From NCBI RefSeq assembly GCF_013204825.1, contig NZ_JABMKV010000002.1:372001-436000 (forward strand): DNA of 64,000 nt, written 5' to 3'. This stretch comes from Pedobacter boryungensis. GTDB lineage: Bacteria; Bacteroidota; Bacteroidia; Sphingobacteriales; Sphingobacteriaceae. A program made the position numbers and the translations under genes. The notes below the pieces were generated by a model. It did not search any database, had not been told where the DNA came from, and saw nothing but the letters and a program-made list of their open reading frames with translations. This document shows, piece by piece, positions 49,209-59,075 of this stretch; the first letter of the stretch is position 1; every line of letters starts with the position of its first letter.

Positions 49209-50114
49209 TTGTTGAAATCAAAATCACGTTATCTACTTGCTGCTTTTTTATCCGTAGCCATTTGGGGATTTTTCTCCATTCCTTTAAGAAATCTCAAAGC
49301 ATATCCTTCGGAGGAAATATTGTATTACCGCATATTTACTTCCTTAATCGTTATTTGGATAGCTATACTTTTATTCCGGCGAAAAATTTTAATTAAAGAT
49401 ATTCAATATTTTAAAAATGCATTGCCCAAAGAAAAGCAAATAATTGTTGCTCAGATTATTGGAGCTACTGTTTTGCTTACTTTAAATTGGTATACGTTTA
49501 TTTATGCTGTAAATCATGTCAATCTCAAATCTGCTGCATTTGCCTATATGGTTTGCCCACTAATAACTGCGTTTGGTGGTTTCTTAATTTTAAAGGAAGA
49601 GCTTTCCAATCTAAAATTAATATCACTCGGTATTGCATTGCTAAGTATTATAATGTTGGCAACGGGTTCCTTTATTGATGTACTTTGGTCGGTTGGTATT
49701 GCGGCATTGTATGCCTTTTATCTTATCATTCAGCGTAAAATGAAGCATTTGGATAAATTGAATGTACTTGCCTTGCAAATAACAGTAGCGGTTTTATTAA
49801 TGTTACCTTTTTATATCTATCACCATGAGGGTTTCCCAACAGAAATATGGTTTTGGAGTCACATTGTTATCATAGCAGTTGTATTTACAGTTATTCCGCT
49901 CTTTTTAAGTTTGTATGCTTTAATAGGAATTCCTTCATCAACCTTAGGGATTATAATTTATGTAAATCCAATTATCGCGTTTGCCGTTGCAGTTTTATAT
50001 TTTGACGAAAAAATAAGTATGCATCAACTTTTTGCCTATTTACTATTATTGTTCGCTGTTTTTCTTTTTAATTGGAACTTGATAAAAGATATTTTTACTT
50101 TTAAGAGAAAATAA
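49209..50114 (+). CDS. EamA-family (DMT) transporter
   Basis: A 301-residue inner-membrane protein with ten predicted helices and two EamA repeats. The first helix reads YLLAAFLSVAIWGFFSIPL, the second half begins near SVGIAALYAFYLIIQRK. The RarD subgroup has this form (SEEILYYRIFTSLIVI resembles the RarD loop). It starts at TTG 49209 or the TTG at 49212; no ATG is available nearby. The transported compound is not known. It lies between ridA and recG in the same direction. Confidence 0.88.
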   Translation: MLKSKSRYLLAAFLSVAIWGFFSIPLRNLKAYPSEEILYYRIFTSLIVIWIAILLFRRKILIKDIQYFKNALPKEKQIIVAQIIGATVLLTLNWYTFIYAVNHVNLKSAAFAYMVCPLITAFGGFLILKEELSNLKLISLGIALLSIIMLATGSFIDVLWSVGIAALYAFYLIIQRKMKHLDKLNVLALQITVAVLLMLPFYIYHHEGFPTEIWFWSHIVIIAVVFTVIPLFLSLYALIGIPSSTLGIIIYVNPIIAFAVAVLYFDEKISMHQLFAYLLLLFAVFLFNWNLIKDIFTFKRK

Positions 50115-50121
50115 GTCTGCT

Positions 50122-52227
50122 TTGTTTGCCTCAAATTTAGATACACCTTTAGTTTACTTAAAGGGCGTTGGTCCTAAACGTGCCGAACTACTCCAAAAAG
50201 AGTTAGGCATATTTACGTATGAGCAACTTTTAAATCATTATCCTTTTAGGTACATCGACAGGACCCGGTTTTATAAAATAAATGAATTACATCCTGAAAT
50301 GCCGTTGGTACAAGTAATTGGCAGAATTATAAGTAAAGAAACCATAGGTGAAAAACATAAAAAAAGGATTGTTGCTAAGTTTACAGATGATACTGGAACA
50401 ATGGATCTGGTTTGGTTTCAGAGTTTAAAATGGGTAGAAGACCATGTGATGCGTGGAAGTATTTACATCGCCTTTGGTAAACCAACCTTGTTTAATAATA
50501 GCTTCAGTATTTCTCATCCAGATTTAGAAACTTATCCCAGACAAACTGGAATTACAAGTAATTTAACCTTACAACCAATTTATAATTCTACAGAGAAGCT
50601 TAAAAAAAGCTTCTTAGATAGTAAAGGCATTCAGAAGTTAATTCATCATATTATTGAATTACACATCAACGAAGTTAGAGAAAACTTGCCTGCTTATATT
50701 TTGAAGAAATATAAATTAATTAGTAAGAAAGAAGCTTTGATTCATATTCATTTTCCTGCGAATACATCGATGTTGCAACATGCCGAAAGGCGCTTAAAAT
50801 TTGAAGAACTATTCTTTATTCAGTTGCAACTCCTGCATAACAAACAACTACGAAGTTTAAAATTTAAAGGGGCGTTATTTAATGTTGTTGGAGAGAAGGT
50901 AAATACATTTTACAACACTATGCTTCCTTTTGATCTAACAAACGCACAGAAGCGGGTAATTAAAGAAATAAGATTAGATACCCAAAAGGGTATTCAAATG
51001 AACAGGTTAATTCAGGGAGATGTAGGTAGCGGGAAAACTGTAGTAGCTTTAATGAGTATGCTATTGGCAAATGATAATGGTTATCAGGCATGTATGATGG
51101 CGCCAACTGAAATTTTAGCTCGACAACATTATCAATCCTTAGTAGACTTATTAAAGGGTGAATTAATAACCGTTGCTATTTTAACAGGAAACACCACTAA
51201 AAAACAACGAACTGTTTTGCACCAACAATTAGAGGCTGGCGAAATAAATATTTTAGTAGGTACACATGCGCTGATTGAAGATAAAGTTCAGTTCAAAAAC
51301 TTGGGCTTGGTTGTAATTGATGAACAACATCGTTTCGGTGTAGAACAAAGGGCTAAGTTATGGCGCAAAAATGTTGTTCCACCACATATTTTAGTCATGA
51401 CAGCTACACCAATTCCTCGTACACTTGCCATGACTTTATATGGTGATTTAGACGTTTCTGTAATTGATGAATTGCCAGTAGGAAGAAAACCTATTGAAAC
51501 GATACATTTATTTGAAGGTCAACGAATGCGGATGTTTGGCTTTATGAAACAGGAAATTGCCAAAGGTAGACAGGTTTATATTGTTTATCCGTTGATACGG
51601 GAAAGCGAAAAATTAGACTTATTGCATTTGGAAGCTGGTGTAGAACAAATGCGTTATCAATTTCCTTTGCCAGATTATCAAATTAGTATTGTGCATGGAC
51701 AAATGCCAAATGCAGATAAGCAGTATGAAATGCAAAGGTTTATTGAGGGCAAGAGTCAAATTATGGTGGCAACAACTGTAATAGAAGTTGGGGTAAATGT
51801 ACCCAATGCATCGGTAATGATTATCGAAAATGCAGAGCGATTTGGTCTTTCGCAATTACATCAGTTAAGAGGTAGAGTAGGTCGTGGTGCCGAACAATCT
51901 TTTTGTATTTTAATGACGGGTAATAAATTGGGACCGAACTCCAAATTGCGGATAGAGACTATGGTTAAAACCAATAATGGGTTTGAAATATCGGAAATAG
52001 ATTTACAACTCCGTGGACCAGGAGATATTACAGGTACACAACAAAGTGGGGTGTTAGAACTTAAAATGGCAAATTTGGCAAAAGATCAAATCATTTTACA
52101 AGAAGCTCGAAATACAGTAATTGAACTTTTTGAAAAAGATGCAATGCTTGAATTGCCGGAAAATATACTTCTTAAAAATTATCTTAACAAAAGAACAAGA
52201 GCAATTGCTTTTGATAAAATCTCTTAA
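50122..52227 (+). CDS. recG: ATP-dependent DNA helicase RecG
   Basis: A 701-residue helicase that regresses stalled replication forks. The N-terminal wedge/OB domain (from LVYLKGVGPKRAELLQKELG) leads into helicase domains with Walker A GDVGSGKT, the Walker B DEQH (VVIDEQHRFGVEQR), TATPIPRTLAMT and the C-terminal HQLRGRVGRG motif VI. The TRG motif and length are standard. The start is TTG at 50122. The preceding transporter ends 7 nt before. SSB encoded earlier in the window is its known partner. Confidence 0.97.
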   Translation: MFASNLDTPLVYLKGVGPKRAELLQKELGIFTYEQLLNHYPFRYIDRTRFYKINELHPEMPLVQVIGRIISKETIGEKHKKRIVAKFTDDTGTMDLVWFQSLKWVEDHVMRGSIYIAFGKPTLFNNSFSISHPDLETYPRQTGITSNLTLQPIYNSTEKLKKSFLDSKGIQKLIHHIIELHINEVRENLPAYILKKYKLISKKEALIHIHFPANTSMLQHAERRLKFEELFFIQLQLLHNKQLRSLKFKGALFNVVGEKVNTFYNTMLPFDLTNAQKRVIKEIRLDTQKGIQMNRLIQGDVGSGKTVVALMSMLLANDNGYQACMMAPTEILARQHYQSLVDLLKGELITVAILTGNTTKKQRTVLHQQLEAGEINILVGTHALIEDKVQFKNLGLVVIDEQHRFGVEQRAKLWRKNVVPPHILVMTATPIPRTLAMTLYGDLDVSVIDELPVGRKPIETIHLFEGQRMRMFGFMKQEIAKGRQVYIVYPLIRESEKLDLLHLEAGVEQMRYQFPLPDYQISIVHGQMPNADKQYEMQRFIEGKSQIMVATTVIEVGVNVPNASVMIIENAERFGLSQLHQLRGRVGRGAEQSFCILMTGNKLGPNSKLRIETMVKTNNGFEISEIDLQLRGPGDITGTQQSGVLELKMANLAKDQIILQEARNTVIELFEKDAMLELPENILLKNYLNKRTRAIAFDKIS

Positions 52228-53463
52228 TTAATCTTCGTCTGTACCAGGTAAAGAACCACTTCCTGTGTAAGCTCCCTTACGGATAATTGGCATTTCTAAA
52301 TATTTAAATAAATCATCTAAATGCATTAAGCTGCCGTTGGTTAAATTTCCTAAGAAAATAACTACGATATCTTTATCCAAGTCACGAACATAAATATGGC
52401 GGAAACCATGCCACCAGCCAGTGTGATAAACTACTTTGTCCATTCCCTCACCATCAAACATTCTCCAACCATAGCCATAATTGAAATGCCCGTTTACGGG
52501 TTTGTTGTGGCCAGTATAAGCAGAATCCAAGCTTTTCTGAGATAATAATCTTCCGTTTTTTAAATACTTATCATATAAAAGTAAATCATGGATTGTGCTA
52601 TAAATTCCTTTATCACCAACTGGCCCATCTAAAAAGTTTTGTGCTACAGAATATCTAAAATTATTACGATCATGACCAACAACATCTACAGGAATTTTTG
52701 GGTAGACCGTTGTCGAATATACATGTGTATGTTTCAGACCAGCAGGTTTAAAAACATGTTCCATCATGTAATCTGCATAAGATTTACCAGTCACTTTTTC
52801 TATAATAGCCCCCAAAACCATAAAATTTGAGTTGTTATAATGAAATCTATTGTCGGGTTTAGTATATGGATTTGGTTTTCGTTCGGCAATGATATCCATC
52901 ACCTCTTGGTTTGATACCCCTTTCTTTTGATTACGTTTTTCTTTGCGCCAAATGTCATCGATAAAATAAACATAGTTCATCATCCCACTTCTGTGGGATA
53001 AAAGTAATTTAATGGTTATGCCATTATATGGAAAATTTGGATAGAATTTTTTTACATCATCTGTTAACTTTAGCTTTCCAGCTTCCACTAATTGCATAAT
53101 AGCTACTCCAGTGAAAGTTTTAGTAATAGAAGCTAATTCAAATTCTGAATTTATTTTTAAGCTATCGCGATGTAAATAATCTGCCCAGCCGATTGCCTTT
53201 TCGTATAAGATTTTACCTTTTCTGGCCACCAACATATTGCCATTAAATCCAGATTTTTTATGAAGATTTTGAGCAAAATCCGCAATCCATTGATCCCCTT
53301 TGGTTGGATCATAGGTGATTAACAAACTATCGGCTTTATCATCTTCTTTGGTTCTTACTTTTTTATCGGCCTCTGCCTTTTTAGCTTTTTCTTCTTTAGA
53401 TGTGCAAGATGAAAGGGATATTATAGCGATTGCAAAAGCTGCAATGAGTAAACGAAACTTCAT
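52228..53463 (-). CDS. Serine hydrolase, beta-lactamase/PBP4-like lipoprotein
   Basis: A 411-residue lipoprotein (lipobox SLSSC near residue 20) with a charged Lys/Glu-rich linker, then a class C beta-lactamase-type domain. The SxxK motif is SITK in ELASITKTFTG, the YxN equivalent is in FHYNNSNFM, and the HxG motif is in VYHTGWWHGF. Such proteins hydrolyse peptides, esters or D-amino acid peptides in the periplasm; true beta-lactamase activity is unlikely but cannot be excluded. Its stop lies directly beside the recG stop with no spacer. Confidence 0.9.
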   Translation of the reverse strand: MKFRLLIAAFAIAIISLSSCTSKEEKAKKAEADKKVRTKEDDKADSLLITYDPTKGDQWIADFAQNLHKKSGFNGNMLVARKGKILYEKAIGWADYLHRDSLKINSEFELASITKTFTGVAIMQLVEAGKLKLTDDVKKFYPNFPYNGITIKLLLSHRSGMMNYVYFIDDIWRKEKRNQKKGVSNQEVMDIIAERKPNPYTKPDNRFHYNNSNFMVLGAIIEKVTGKSYADYMMEHVFKPAGLKHTHVYSTTVYPKIPVDVVGHDRNNFRYSVAQNFLDGPVGDKGIYSTIHDLLLYDKYLKNGRLLSQKSLDSAYTGHNKPVNGHFNYGYGWRMFDGEGMDKVVYHTGWWHGFRHIYVRDLDKDIVVIFLGNLTNGSLMHLDDLFKYLEMPIIRKGAYTGSGSLPGTDED

Positions 53464-53621
53464 GTATAGGGATAACAGGTTTAAAAGGCGAAAAATAAGA
53501 ATTATTGTCTTTTTAAACGCAAAAGAGTTTTAAACATTGTATTTAAATTTTTCTTTAAGTTGATAATGATTCTAATTTTCAATCCTATTAAATATGTTAC
53601 TGCAAAACGGCTCAAAATCTT

Positions 53622-53629
53622 TAAATTTG
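53622..53629 (+). promoter_or_regulatory. -7 box of fumC
   Basis: TAAATTTG fits TAnnTTTG, with a leader of about 13 nt to the fumC ATG. No clear -33 TTG. Confidence 0.5.
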
Positions 53630-53646
53630 TCAAAAAAAGTAACATC

Positions 53647-55044
53647 ATGAGTTTCAGAATAGAACACGATACCATGGGCGAGGTACAAGTACCTGCTGAT
53701 AAATATTGGGGCGCACAAACAGAGCGTTCACGTAATAATTTTAAAATAGGTCCAGAGGCAAGTATGCCGAAGGAAATTATACATGCTTTTGGTTATTTGA
53801 AAAAAGCAGCAGCTTTAGCAAATACAGAATTAGGTGTGTTGTCAAGCGAAAAAGCAAACCTAATTGCAAATGCTTGCGACGAAGTTATCGCAGGCAAGTT
53901 GGATGCAGAATTCCCATTGGTAATTTGGCAAACAGGTTCTGGTACGCAAAGTAACATGAACGCTAACGAGGTTATCGCTAATCGTGCGCACGTTTTAAAT
54001 GGTGGAAGTTTGGCAGACGATAAAAAAGTGCTTCACCCAAATGATGATGTGAATAAATCGCAGTCTTCTAATGATACCTATCCAACTGCGATGCATATTG
54101 CTGCTTACAAACAAGCTGTAGAAATTACTATTCCAGGATTGGAAAAATTGAGAAATACACTTGTTGCTAAAGCATCTGGATGGAACGATATCGTGAAAAC
54201 AGGTCGTACGCACTTCATGGATGCTACCCCTTTAACTTTAGGTCAGGAATTTTCTGGTTATGTGCAACAAATAGATAATGGTATTAGAGCAATAAAAAAT
54301 GCTTTAGTCATGATTAGCGAGTTGGCTTTAGGTGGTACAGCAGTTGGTACAGGCTTAAATACGCCAAATGGTTATGATGTTTTAGTTGCTAAAAAAATTG
54401 CTGAATTAACAGGTTTAACTTTTGTAACTGCCCCAAATAAATTCGAAGCTTTAGCTGCGCATGATGCAATGGTAGAATTATCTGGTGCTTATAAACGCGT
54501 TGCAGTTTCTTTAATGAAAATAGCTAACGATATTAGGATATTGAGTTCGGGGCCACGTTGTGGAATTGGAGAAATTATTATTCCTGATAACGAACCAGGG
54601 TCTTCTATTATGCCTGGGAAAGTAAATCCAACACAACCAGAAGCATTAACAATGGTTTGTGCGCAGGTTATGGGTAATGATGTAACTGTTGGTATTGGCG
54701 GAAGCAATGGCCATTTCGAGTTGAATGTTTTTAAACCGGTTATTGCGGCGAATGTATTACAAAGTGGTAGATTAATTGGAGATGCTTGTGTTTCATTTAA
54801 TGATAAATGTGCAATGGGTATTGAACCAAATAGACCAGTAATTCAGCAACACATGGAAAATTCTTTGATGTTGGTTACTGCTTTAAATCCACACATTGGA
54901 TATGAAAATGCAGCTAAAATCGCCAAGAAAGCACATAAAGAAAATAAGACTTTACGTGAAGCTGCGGTTGAATTAGGTTTGTTAACTAGCGAACAGTTTA
55001 CCGAATGGGTAAAACCAGAAGATATGGTTGGAAGCCTTAAATAA
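53647..55044 (+). CDS. fumC: Class II fumarate hydratase
   Basis: A 465-residue iron-independent fumarase of the TCA cycle. [20 protein letters not shown] is the family N terminus, which places the start at ATG 53647. The in-frame ATG at 53560 adds 29 unrelated residues and lies upstream of the -7 box. The substrate site shows [44 protein letters not shown] and the loop signature [15 protein letters not shown]. All catalytic residues are in place. A lipoprotein gene follows. Confidence 0.97.
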   Translation: MSFRIEHDTMGEVQVPADKYWGAQTERSRNNFKIGPEASMPKEIIHAFGYLKKAAALANTELGVLSSEKANLIANACDEVIAGKLDAEFPLVIWQTGSGTQSNMNANEVIANRAHVLNGGSLADDKKVLHPNDDVNKSQSSNDTYPTAMHIAAYKQAVEITIPGLEKLRNTLVAKASGWNDIVKTGRTHFMDATPLTLGQEFSGYVQQIDNGIRAIKNALVMISELALGGTAVGTGLNTPNGYDVLVAKKIAELTGLTFVTAPNKFEALAAHDAMVELSGAYKRVAVSLMKIANDIRILSSGPRCGIGEIIIPDNEPGSSIMPGKVNPTQPEALTMVCAQVMGNDVTVGIGGSNGHFELNVFKPVIAANVLQSGRLIGDACVSFNDKCAMGIEPNRPVIQQHMENSLMLVTALNPHIGYENAAKIAKKAHKENKTLREAAVELGLLTSEQFTEWVKPEDMVGSLK

Positions 55045-55082
55045 GTAAGTGAAAGTATAAAGACTAATTCAGAAATAAATAA

Positions 55083-55589
55083 ATGATTTTTAAGAAGCCC
55101 CTCTACTTTTTACTTTTTACTTTTTTGATTTTTACTTATGCATCATGTACTAGATTACCTGATGTACAAGGTAAGGGAGAGGTTTTTTTACAAGGAATTT
55201 GGAACCAAGATAGCATTGCTAATTCGGTTAAGTTATTAAACTACACACAGCATCGGTTTAAAATAAGTTGCGACTCATTTTATGTAGATTTAACAACCCA
55301 TTCTAAAGTAAATTACTATGAAGATTCTTGTTTTAATAAAGGAGTTTGGAAAGAATATGCTAAAGGGACATATATTGTTAAAGGAGATACATTATTGTTA
55401 ACAGGCACTTTTACCAAAGCAAATTATAAACAAAAAGCTTCAGGATGTTATCGAAATGGCCAATATATAAGCAATTTCAAAATTAAATCATCAAGTCCAA
55501 CTAGCTTAATACTGGAAAATTTAAATGACCAAAGAGAATGTACACTTGTTCTAAAAGAAAAAATAACCTGTGTACCTAAAGAATTATAA
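55083..55589 (+). CDS. Hypothetical lipoprotein
   Basis: A 168-residue protein with a lipoprotein signal (lipobox YASC near residue 22). The mature part has several Cys (CDSFYV, DSCFNKG, SGCYRNG, RECTL, ITCVPK), suggesting disulfides, and a beta-strand pattern GVWKEYAKGTYIVKGDTLLLTGT that could be a lipocalin-like barrel. No named family is recognised with confidence. It follows fumC by 38 nt and the nuclease gene starts 1 nt after its stop. Confidence 0.75.
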   Translation: MIFKKPLYFLLFTFLIFTYASCTRLPDVQGKGEVFLQGIWNQDSIANSVKLLNYTQHRFKISCDSFYVDLTTHSKVNYYEDSCFNKGVWKEYAKGTYIVKGDTLLLTGTFTKANYKQKASGCYRNGQYISNFKIKSSSPTSLILENLNDQRECTLVLKEKITCVPKEL

Positions 55590-55590
55590 A

Positions 55591-56391
55591 ATGAAAAGAA
55601 TATCAGTTTTTAAGAAAATCGTTATCGTAGTTGCCTTATTGTATGTGCCATTTACTGCAGGGGCATGGGGTGTTTTAGGGCATAGAATTGTAGGTGAAGT
55701 TGCCGATCAATATTTACAAGCAAAAACTCGTTTGGCAATCAAACAAATTTTAGGTGCAGAAAGCTTGGCAATGGCAGCTAATTGGGCAGATTTTATAAAA
55801 TCTGACTCTACCTATAATTATTTGAGCAATTGGCATTATGTAAATTTACCAGCAGATTTATCGAAAAGTGACGTTTATAAGTTTTTGGATAATCAGCCTT
55901 CGGCTAATATTTATAATAAACTTAATGAAATGATTGCGGTGTTAAAAAACACAAAAAGTACTGCAGATCAAAAGAAATTAGCTTTACGAATGGTTATTCA
56001 TTTAGTGGGAGATTTACATCAACCTATGCATACAGCTAGAAAAGATGATTTGGGTGGAAATAAAATTTTGTTGAATTGGTTTGGTGAGAAATCTAATTTA
56101 CATAGAGTTTGGGATGAAGGATTGGTAGGTTTTCAGCAATTAAGCTTTACAGAATATACTAAGGCAATTAATCACCCAACAAAACAACAAGTAATTAATT
56201 GGCAGCAAACGAGCTTAAAAGATTGTGTTTTTGAATCATATCAAATTTGCAATAAAATTTACGCTACTGGCATTAAAAATGATGATAAATTAAGTTATAA
56301 ATATAATTTTGATTGGATTGATACTGTAAATGAGCAATTGCTTAAAGGTGGTGTTCGTTTAGCGAAAGTTTTAAACGATATTTATAAATAA
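55591..56391 (+). CDS. S1/P1 zinc nuclease
   Basis: A 266-residue secreted nuclease that cuts single-stranded DNA and RNA using three zinc ions. The signal peptide ends TAGA with the mature protein starting at Trp26, whose free amino end binds zinc in this family. Further ligands are GHRIVGEVA, NWADFIKSD, HLVGDLHQPMH and DDLGGN. The start is the ATG at 55591, directly after the preceding stop. Probably scavenges extracellular nucleic acid. It is followed by a small lipoprotein gene. Confidence 0.92.
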   Translation: MKRISVFKKIVIVVALLYVPFTAGAWGVLGHRIVGEVADQYLQAKTRLAIKQILGAESLAMAANWADFIKSDSTYNYLSNWHYVNLPADLSKSDVYKFLDNQPSANIYNKLNEMIAVLKNTKSTADQKKLALRMVIHLVGDLHQPMHTARKDDLGGNKILLNWFGEKSNLHRVWDEGLVGFQQLSFTEYTKAINHPTKQQVINWQQTSLKDCVFESYQICNKIYATGIKNDDKLSYKYNFDWIDTVNEQLLKGGVRLAKVLNDIYK

Positions 56392-56408
56392 TCATTAAAT
56401 TATTTATC

Positions 56409-56843
56409 ATGAAAAGGCTGATTTTATTCGTGTGTATTTGCGCATTATTTTCTTGTAAAAAAGAAAAAGTAGAAGATATTACTAAGTATAATTGGGTATT
56501 GAAAACGCAAGTTGTAAAACCAGCAATAACTATTGATGGAAAAACATCTACAAATTATTTGAGTTTGCAAAATCCGGATGGTTGCTCTAAAAATTTTACC
56601 ATTTCATTTCATGATAACGGTGTATTTTCAGTTGGATCGAACGGATCGCTTTGTGACATGGTAGCAAATTCAAATGCGCAAAAATGGAAAAAAGAAGGTG
56701 ACCAAATTACCTTAGATTATGGAAATGGTCCCGGCGCACCTTTAACACTAAAAGAAAACACTTTAGTTGCTACCTCTACTTTTCCAAATAATGGAGCAAC
56801 TTATTCGCTAACAAGCATATACGTTGCAGTAAAATCAAAATAG
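56409..56843 (+). CDS. Lipocalin-like lipoprotein
   Basis: A 144-residue lipoprotein (lipobox LFSC near residue 16). The rest, from DITKYNWVLKTQVVKPAITIDG to the terminal SLTSIYVAVKSK, has the alternating strands of the lipocalin-like fold that is common in Bacteroidota periplasmic proteins. Its function is unknown. It begins 17 nt after the nuclease gene and the phosphatase gene begins 1 nt after its stop. Confidence 0.75.
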   Translation: MKRLILFVCICALFSCKKEKVEDITKYNWVLKTQVVKPAITIDGKTSTNYLSLQNPDGCSKNFTISFHDNGVFSVGSNGSLCDMVANSNAQKWKKEGDQITLDYGNGPGAPLTLKENTLVATSTFPNNGATYSLTSIYVAVKSK

Positions 56844-56844
56844 A

Positions 56845-57282
56845 GTGAAAATTTTAATGGTTTGTTTGGGTAATATTTGTCGTTCGCCAATGGCCGAAGG
56901 GATTATGCGCCATTTGGTTAATGAACAACACTTAGATTGGGAAATTGCATCTGCGGGTACAGGAAACTGGCACGTTGGAAAAGCACCAGATAGAAGAAGC
57001 ATTCTTATTGCTAAAACTTTCGGTTATGACATTTCAGCTCAAAGAGGAAGACATTTTACAGTCGATTTATTTGATCAGTTTGATCATATTTTGGTGATGG
57101 ATAAATACAATTTGAGGGATGTTTTAAATTTAGCTGAAACTGAAGAGCAGAAAAAGAAAGTAAAGTTGTTTTTAGCAGATGAAGCAGATGTTACCGATCC
57201 TTATCAAGACAGTTCGCTGTTTGAATCTGTTTGTGCATTGATAGAAAAAAGATGCATGGAATTAATCGAGGAACTAAAATAA
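56845..57282 (+). CDS. Low-molecular-weight protein tyrosine phosphatase
   Basis: A 145-residue cytosolic phosphatase. The P-loop is Cys7-x5-Arg13 (VCLGNICRS) and the general acid is in DVTDPYQDS. The start is GTG at 56845; an in-frame ATG (codon 5) would remove the first beta strand. In bacteria these enzymes often counter tyrosine kinases that control capsule export. It sits among unrelated small genes and no kinase is near. Length is normal. Confidence 0.94.
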   Translation: MKILMVCLGNICRSPMAEGIMRHLVNEQHLDWEIASAGTGNWHVGKAPDRRSILIAKTFGYDISAQRGRHFTVDLFDQFDHILVMDKYNLRDVLNLAETEEQKKKVKLFLADEADVTDPYQDSSLFESVCALIEKRCMELIEELK

Positions 57283-57296
57283 ACTAGCTAAAACTT

Positions 57297-57857
57297 ATGC
57301 AAGCACCACAATTATTTATGATTTTATTGGGTTGTCGACCAGAAGGAAGACATACCGAACAACATGATATATTTTTTGGAATAGGAACTTCCCTAAAAGA
57401 ATTAATACCAGAAATGAATGCTTTTTGGCCCGAGGCAAAAGGTAAAATTCATATAGATGCTTTACGAATTGTAAAAAAAGTTGGGACGCATCAAGTTACT
57501 GTTGTTAATAAAAGCGAAGAACTTAAAACTGATTTAAACAGCTTATTTTTTTTAAATTTAGGTGGTTATAAGAAAGATGAATTTGACGAATTACACTATA
57601 AAATACTAGTGGTTTCCGATCAAAAAGCTTTAGCAATTAAAGAAGCAAAAAAAACCAGTTTTTATAAACACATGGGTTATAAGGGCGCTACTTCTCATAT
57701 AGATGATAAATTCGGTGTTGATGTTGATGATGTTTTTGAAATTAAGGATATTTTAACTGAAGACACAAAAAGCAAATATGCTTTAAAGTTTACACCAGCT
57801 GGAGAAATGCCAGAAGATGAAATCTTTTTAGGATACTTGCCTTTATCAAAAATTTAA
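57297..57857 (+). CDS. DUF1543 domain protein
   Basis: A 186-residue protein of the DUF1543 family, often duplicated within one protein. The domain marks are FMILLGCRPEGRHTEQHDIFFGIG, the FWPEAKGKIHIDA stretch and the second half with LNLGGYKKDEFDELHYK. It appears cytosolic. Function unknown. It is the last gene of the plus-strand run from fumC. Confidence 0.85.
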   Translation: MQAPQLFMILLGCRPEGRHTEQHDIFFGIGTSLKELIPEMNAFWPEAKGKIHIDALRIVKKVGTHQVTVVNKSEELKTDLNSLFFLNLGGYKKDEFDELHYKILVVSDQKALAIKEAKKTSFYKHMGYKGATSHIDDKFGVDVDDVFEIKDILTEDTKSKYALKFTPAGEMPEDEIFLGYLPLSKI

Positions 57858-57868
57858 ATGTCAGAATA

Positions 57869-58309
57869 TTAGGCAGGTTGCATATGCGTTGCAATTGCCA
57901 TTCTATTCCATGCATTTATGGCCATAATAGCTACCATAATTTGGGCTAATTGATTTTCGTCAAAAAAAGCTTTAGCGACATTATATGTTTCATCTTTTAC
58001 TCCACCATTAGCAATTAAAGTCATTTCCTCTGTTAATGCCAGAATTGCTCTTTCTTCTTCTGTGTATAAATCATGCACTTCTCTCCAAGCGTTTAATAAA
58101 TAAATACGTTGCTCGGTTTCACCATGTTTTCTTGCATCTTTAGTGTGCATATTGATGCAAAAAGCACAACCGTTAATTTGAGAAGCTCTAATTTTAATTA
58201 ATTCTTTATGTGTTTTACTAATTTTAGTTGTCCCTAAATAGTTTTCAACTGCCATAAAAGCTTTGTATGCCTCTGGTTCTAAAATTCCAATGTTTATTCT
58301 ATTTTCCAT
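57869..58309 (-). CDS. Carboxymuconolactone decarboxylase/AhpD-like protein
   Basis: A 146-residue helical protein of the AhpD/CMD family. The active-site CxxC is Cys48 and Cys51 with His55 (NGCAFCINMHTKDAR), the typical alkylhydroperoxidase arrangement. Such proteins reduce peroxides or act as thiol relays. It follows a Crp-like regulator gene by 77 nt on the same strand, which may control it. A -7 box TATCTTTG lies at 58335-58342 on the minus strand. Confidence 0.92.
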   Translation of the reverse strand: MENRINIGILEPEAYKAFMAVENYLGTTKISKTHKELIKIRASQINGCAFCINMHTKDARKHGETEQRIYLLNAWREVHDLYTEEERAILALTEEMTLIANGGVKDETYNVAKAFFDENQLAQIMVAIMAINAWNRMAIATHMQPA

Positions 58310-58386
58310 TTCTATATCTTTTAATTTGATACATCAAAGATAAATTGAAGCACTTTTAAAAAACTTAAGCTGGTTTAAGAAATAAT

Positions 58387-58959
58387 TTAAGGATGCTTTT
58401 TGCGTAATTCACTTAAATATTCGGGGGTAATTCCTAAATAAGAAGCTAACATGTATTGTGGAATACGCTGAATAAATTTGGGAAATAAAGAAACGAATTG
58501 CCTATAATTTTCTTCTTTCGAAAAATCATGAAAATATTTAACTCTCATTTGTGAGGCAGCGTATGCTCTTTGCATCATGATTCTAAAATATCGTTCAAGT
58601 TGTGGTAGTTTTTTAAATAATTCTTCCTGTTCTTGGTGTTCAATTACTGCAATTTCAGAATCTTCGACCGTTTGAAGATAGAATTTTGAAGGAGCCTGCA
58701 TCATTAAACTCATATAATCTGACAGCCACCAATTTTCTAAAGCGAATTGAGTAATTTGTTCAGTTCCTTTTTCATTAATGTAAAACATGCGTAAAAGACC
58801 GGTTTCTACAAAATAATTGCCTTTACAAATCTGCCCCTCTTTTAACAAGAACTCCTTTTTCTTTATCGATTTTATTTTGACATAAGTTGATAAGACCTTA
58901 ATATCATCCTCTGTTAACGAAATGTGGTTTTTTAGATGTTGTATAAAATTTGGATACAT
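58387..58959 (-). CDS. Crp/Fnr-family transcription regulator
   Basis: A 190-residue regulator with a cyclic-nucleotide-binding-like domain (LLKEGQICKGNYFVETGLLRMF) and a shortened winged helix ending MLASYLGITPEYLSELRKKHP. The start is ATG 58959, since the earlier in-frame start is not conserved. It likely controls the AhpD-like gene just downstream, and perhaps the divergent 59076 gene, but no operator was identified. Its ligand is unknown. Confidence 0.9.
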   Translation of the reverse strand: MYPNFIQHLKNHISLTEDDIKVLSTYVKIKSIKKKEFLLKEGQICKGNYFVETGLLRMFYINEKGTEQITQFALENWWLSDYMSLMMQAPSKFYLQTVEDSEIAVIEHQEQEELFKKLPQLERYFRIMMQRAYAASQMRVKYFHDFSKEENYRQFVSLFPKFIQRIPQYMLASYLGITPEYLSELRKKHP

Positions 58960-59075
58960 GGCAATATGTTTACACTTCAAATATATCAAAGGTTGTTGTA
59001 TTCCTAAATGCGCTAAGGTATTTTAAACTTTTCATTTTTATCGCTGTTCTTAAAATACATCAAAACAATAATAAT

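Noticed and set aside
53560..53646. N-terminal extension of FumC
   Set aside because: The extra 29 residues are not family-like and the -7 box at 53622 lies inside them; the ATG at 53647 gives the normal N terminus.
58950..59075. N-terminal extension of the DUF2383 protein
   Set aside because: It runs across the divergent Crp promoter region; the conserved family start is at 59076.
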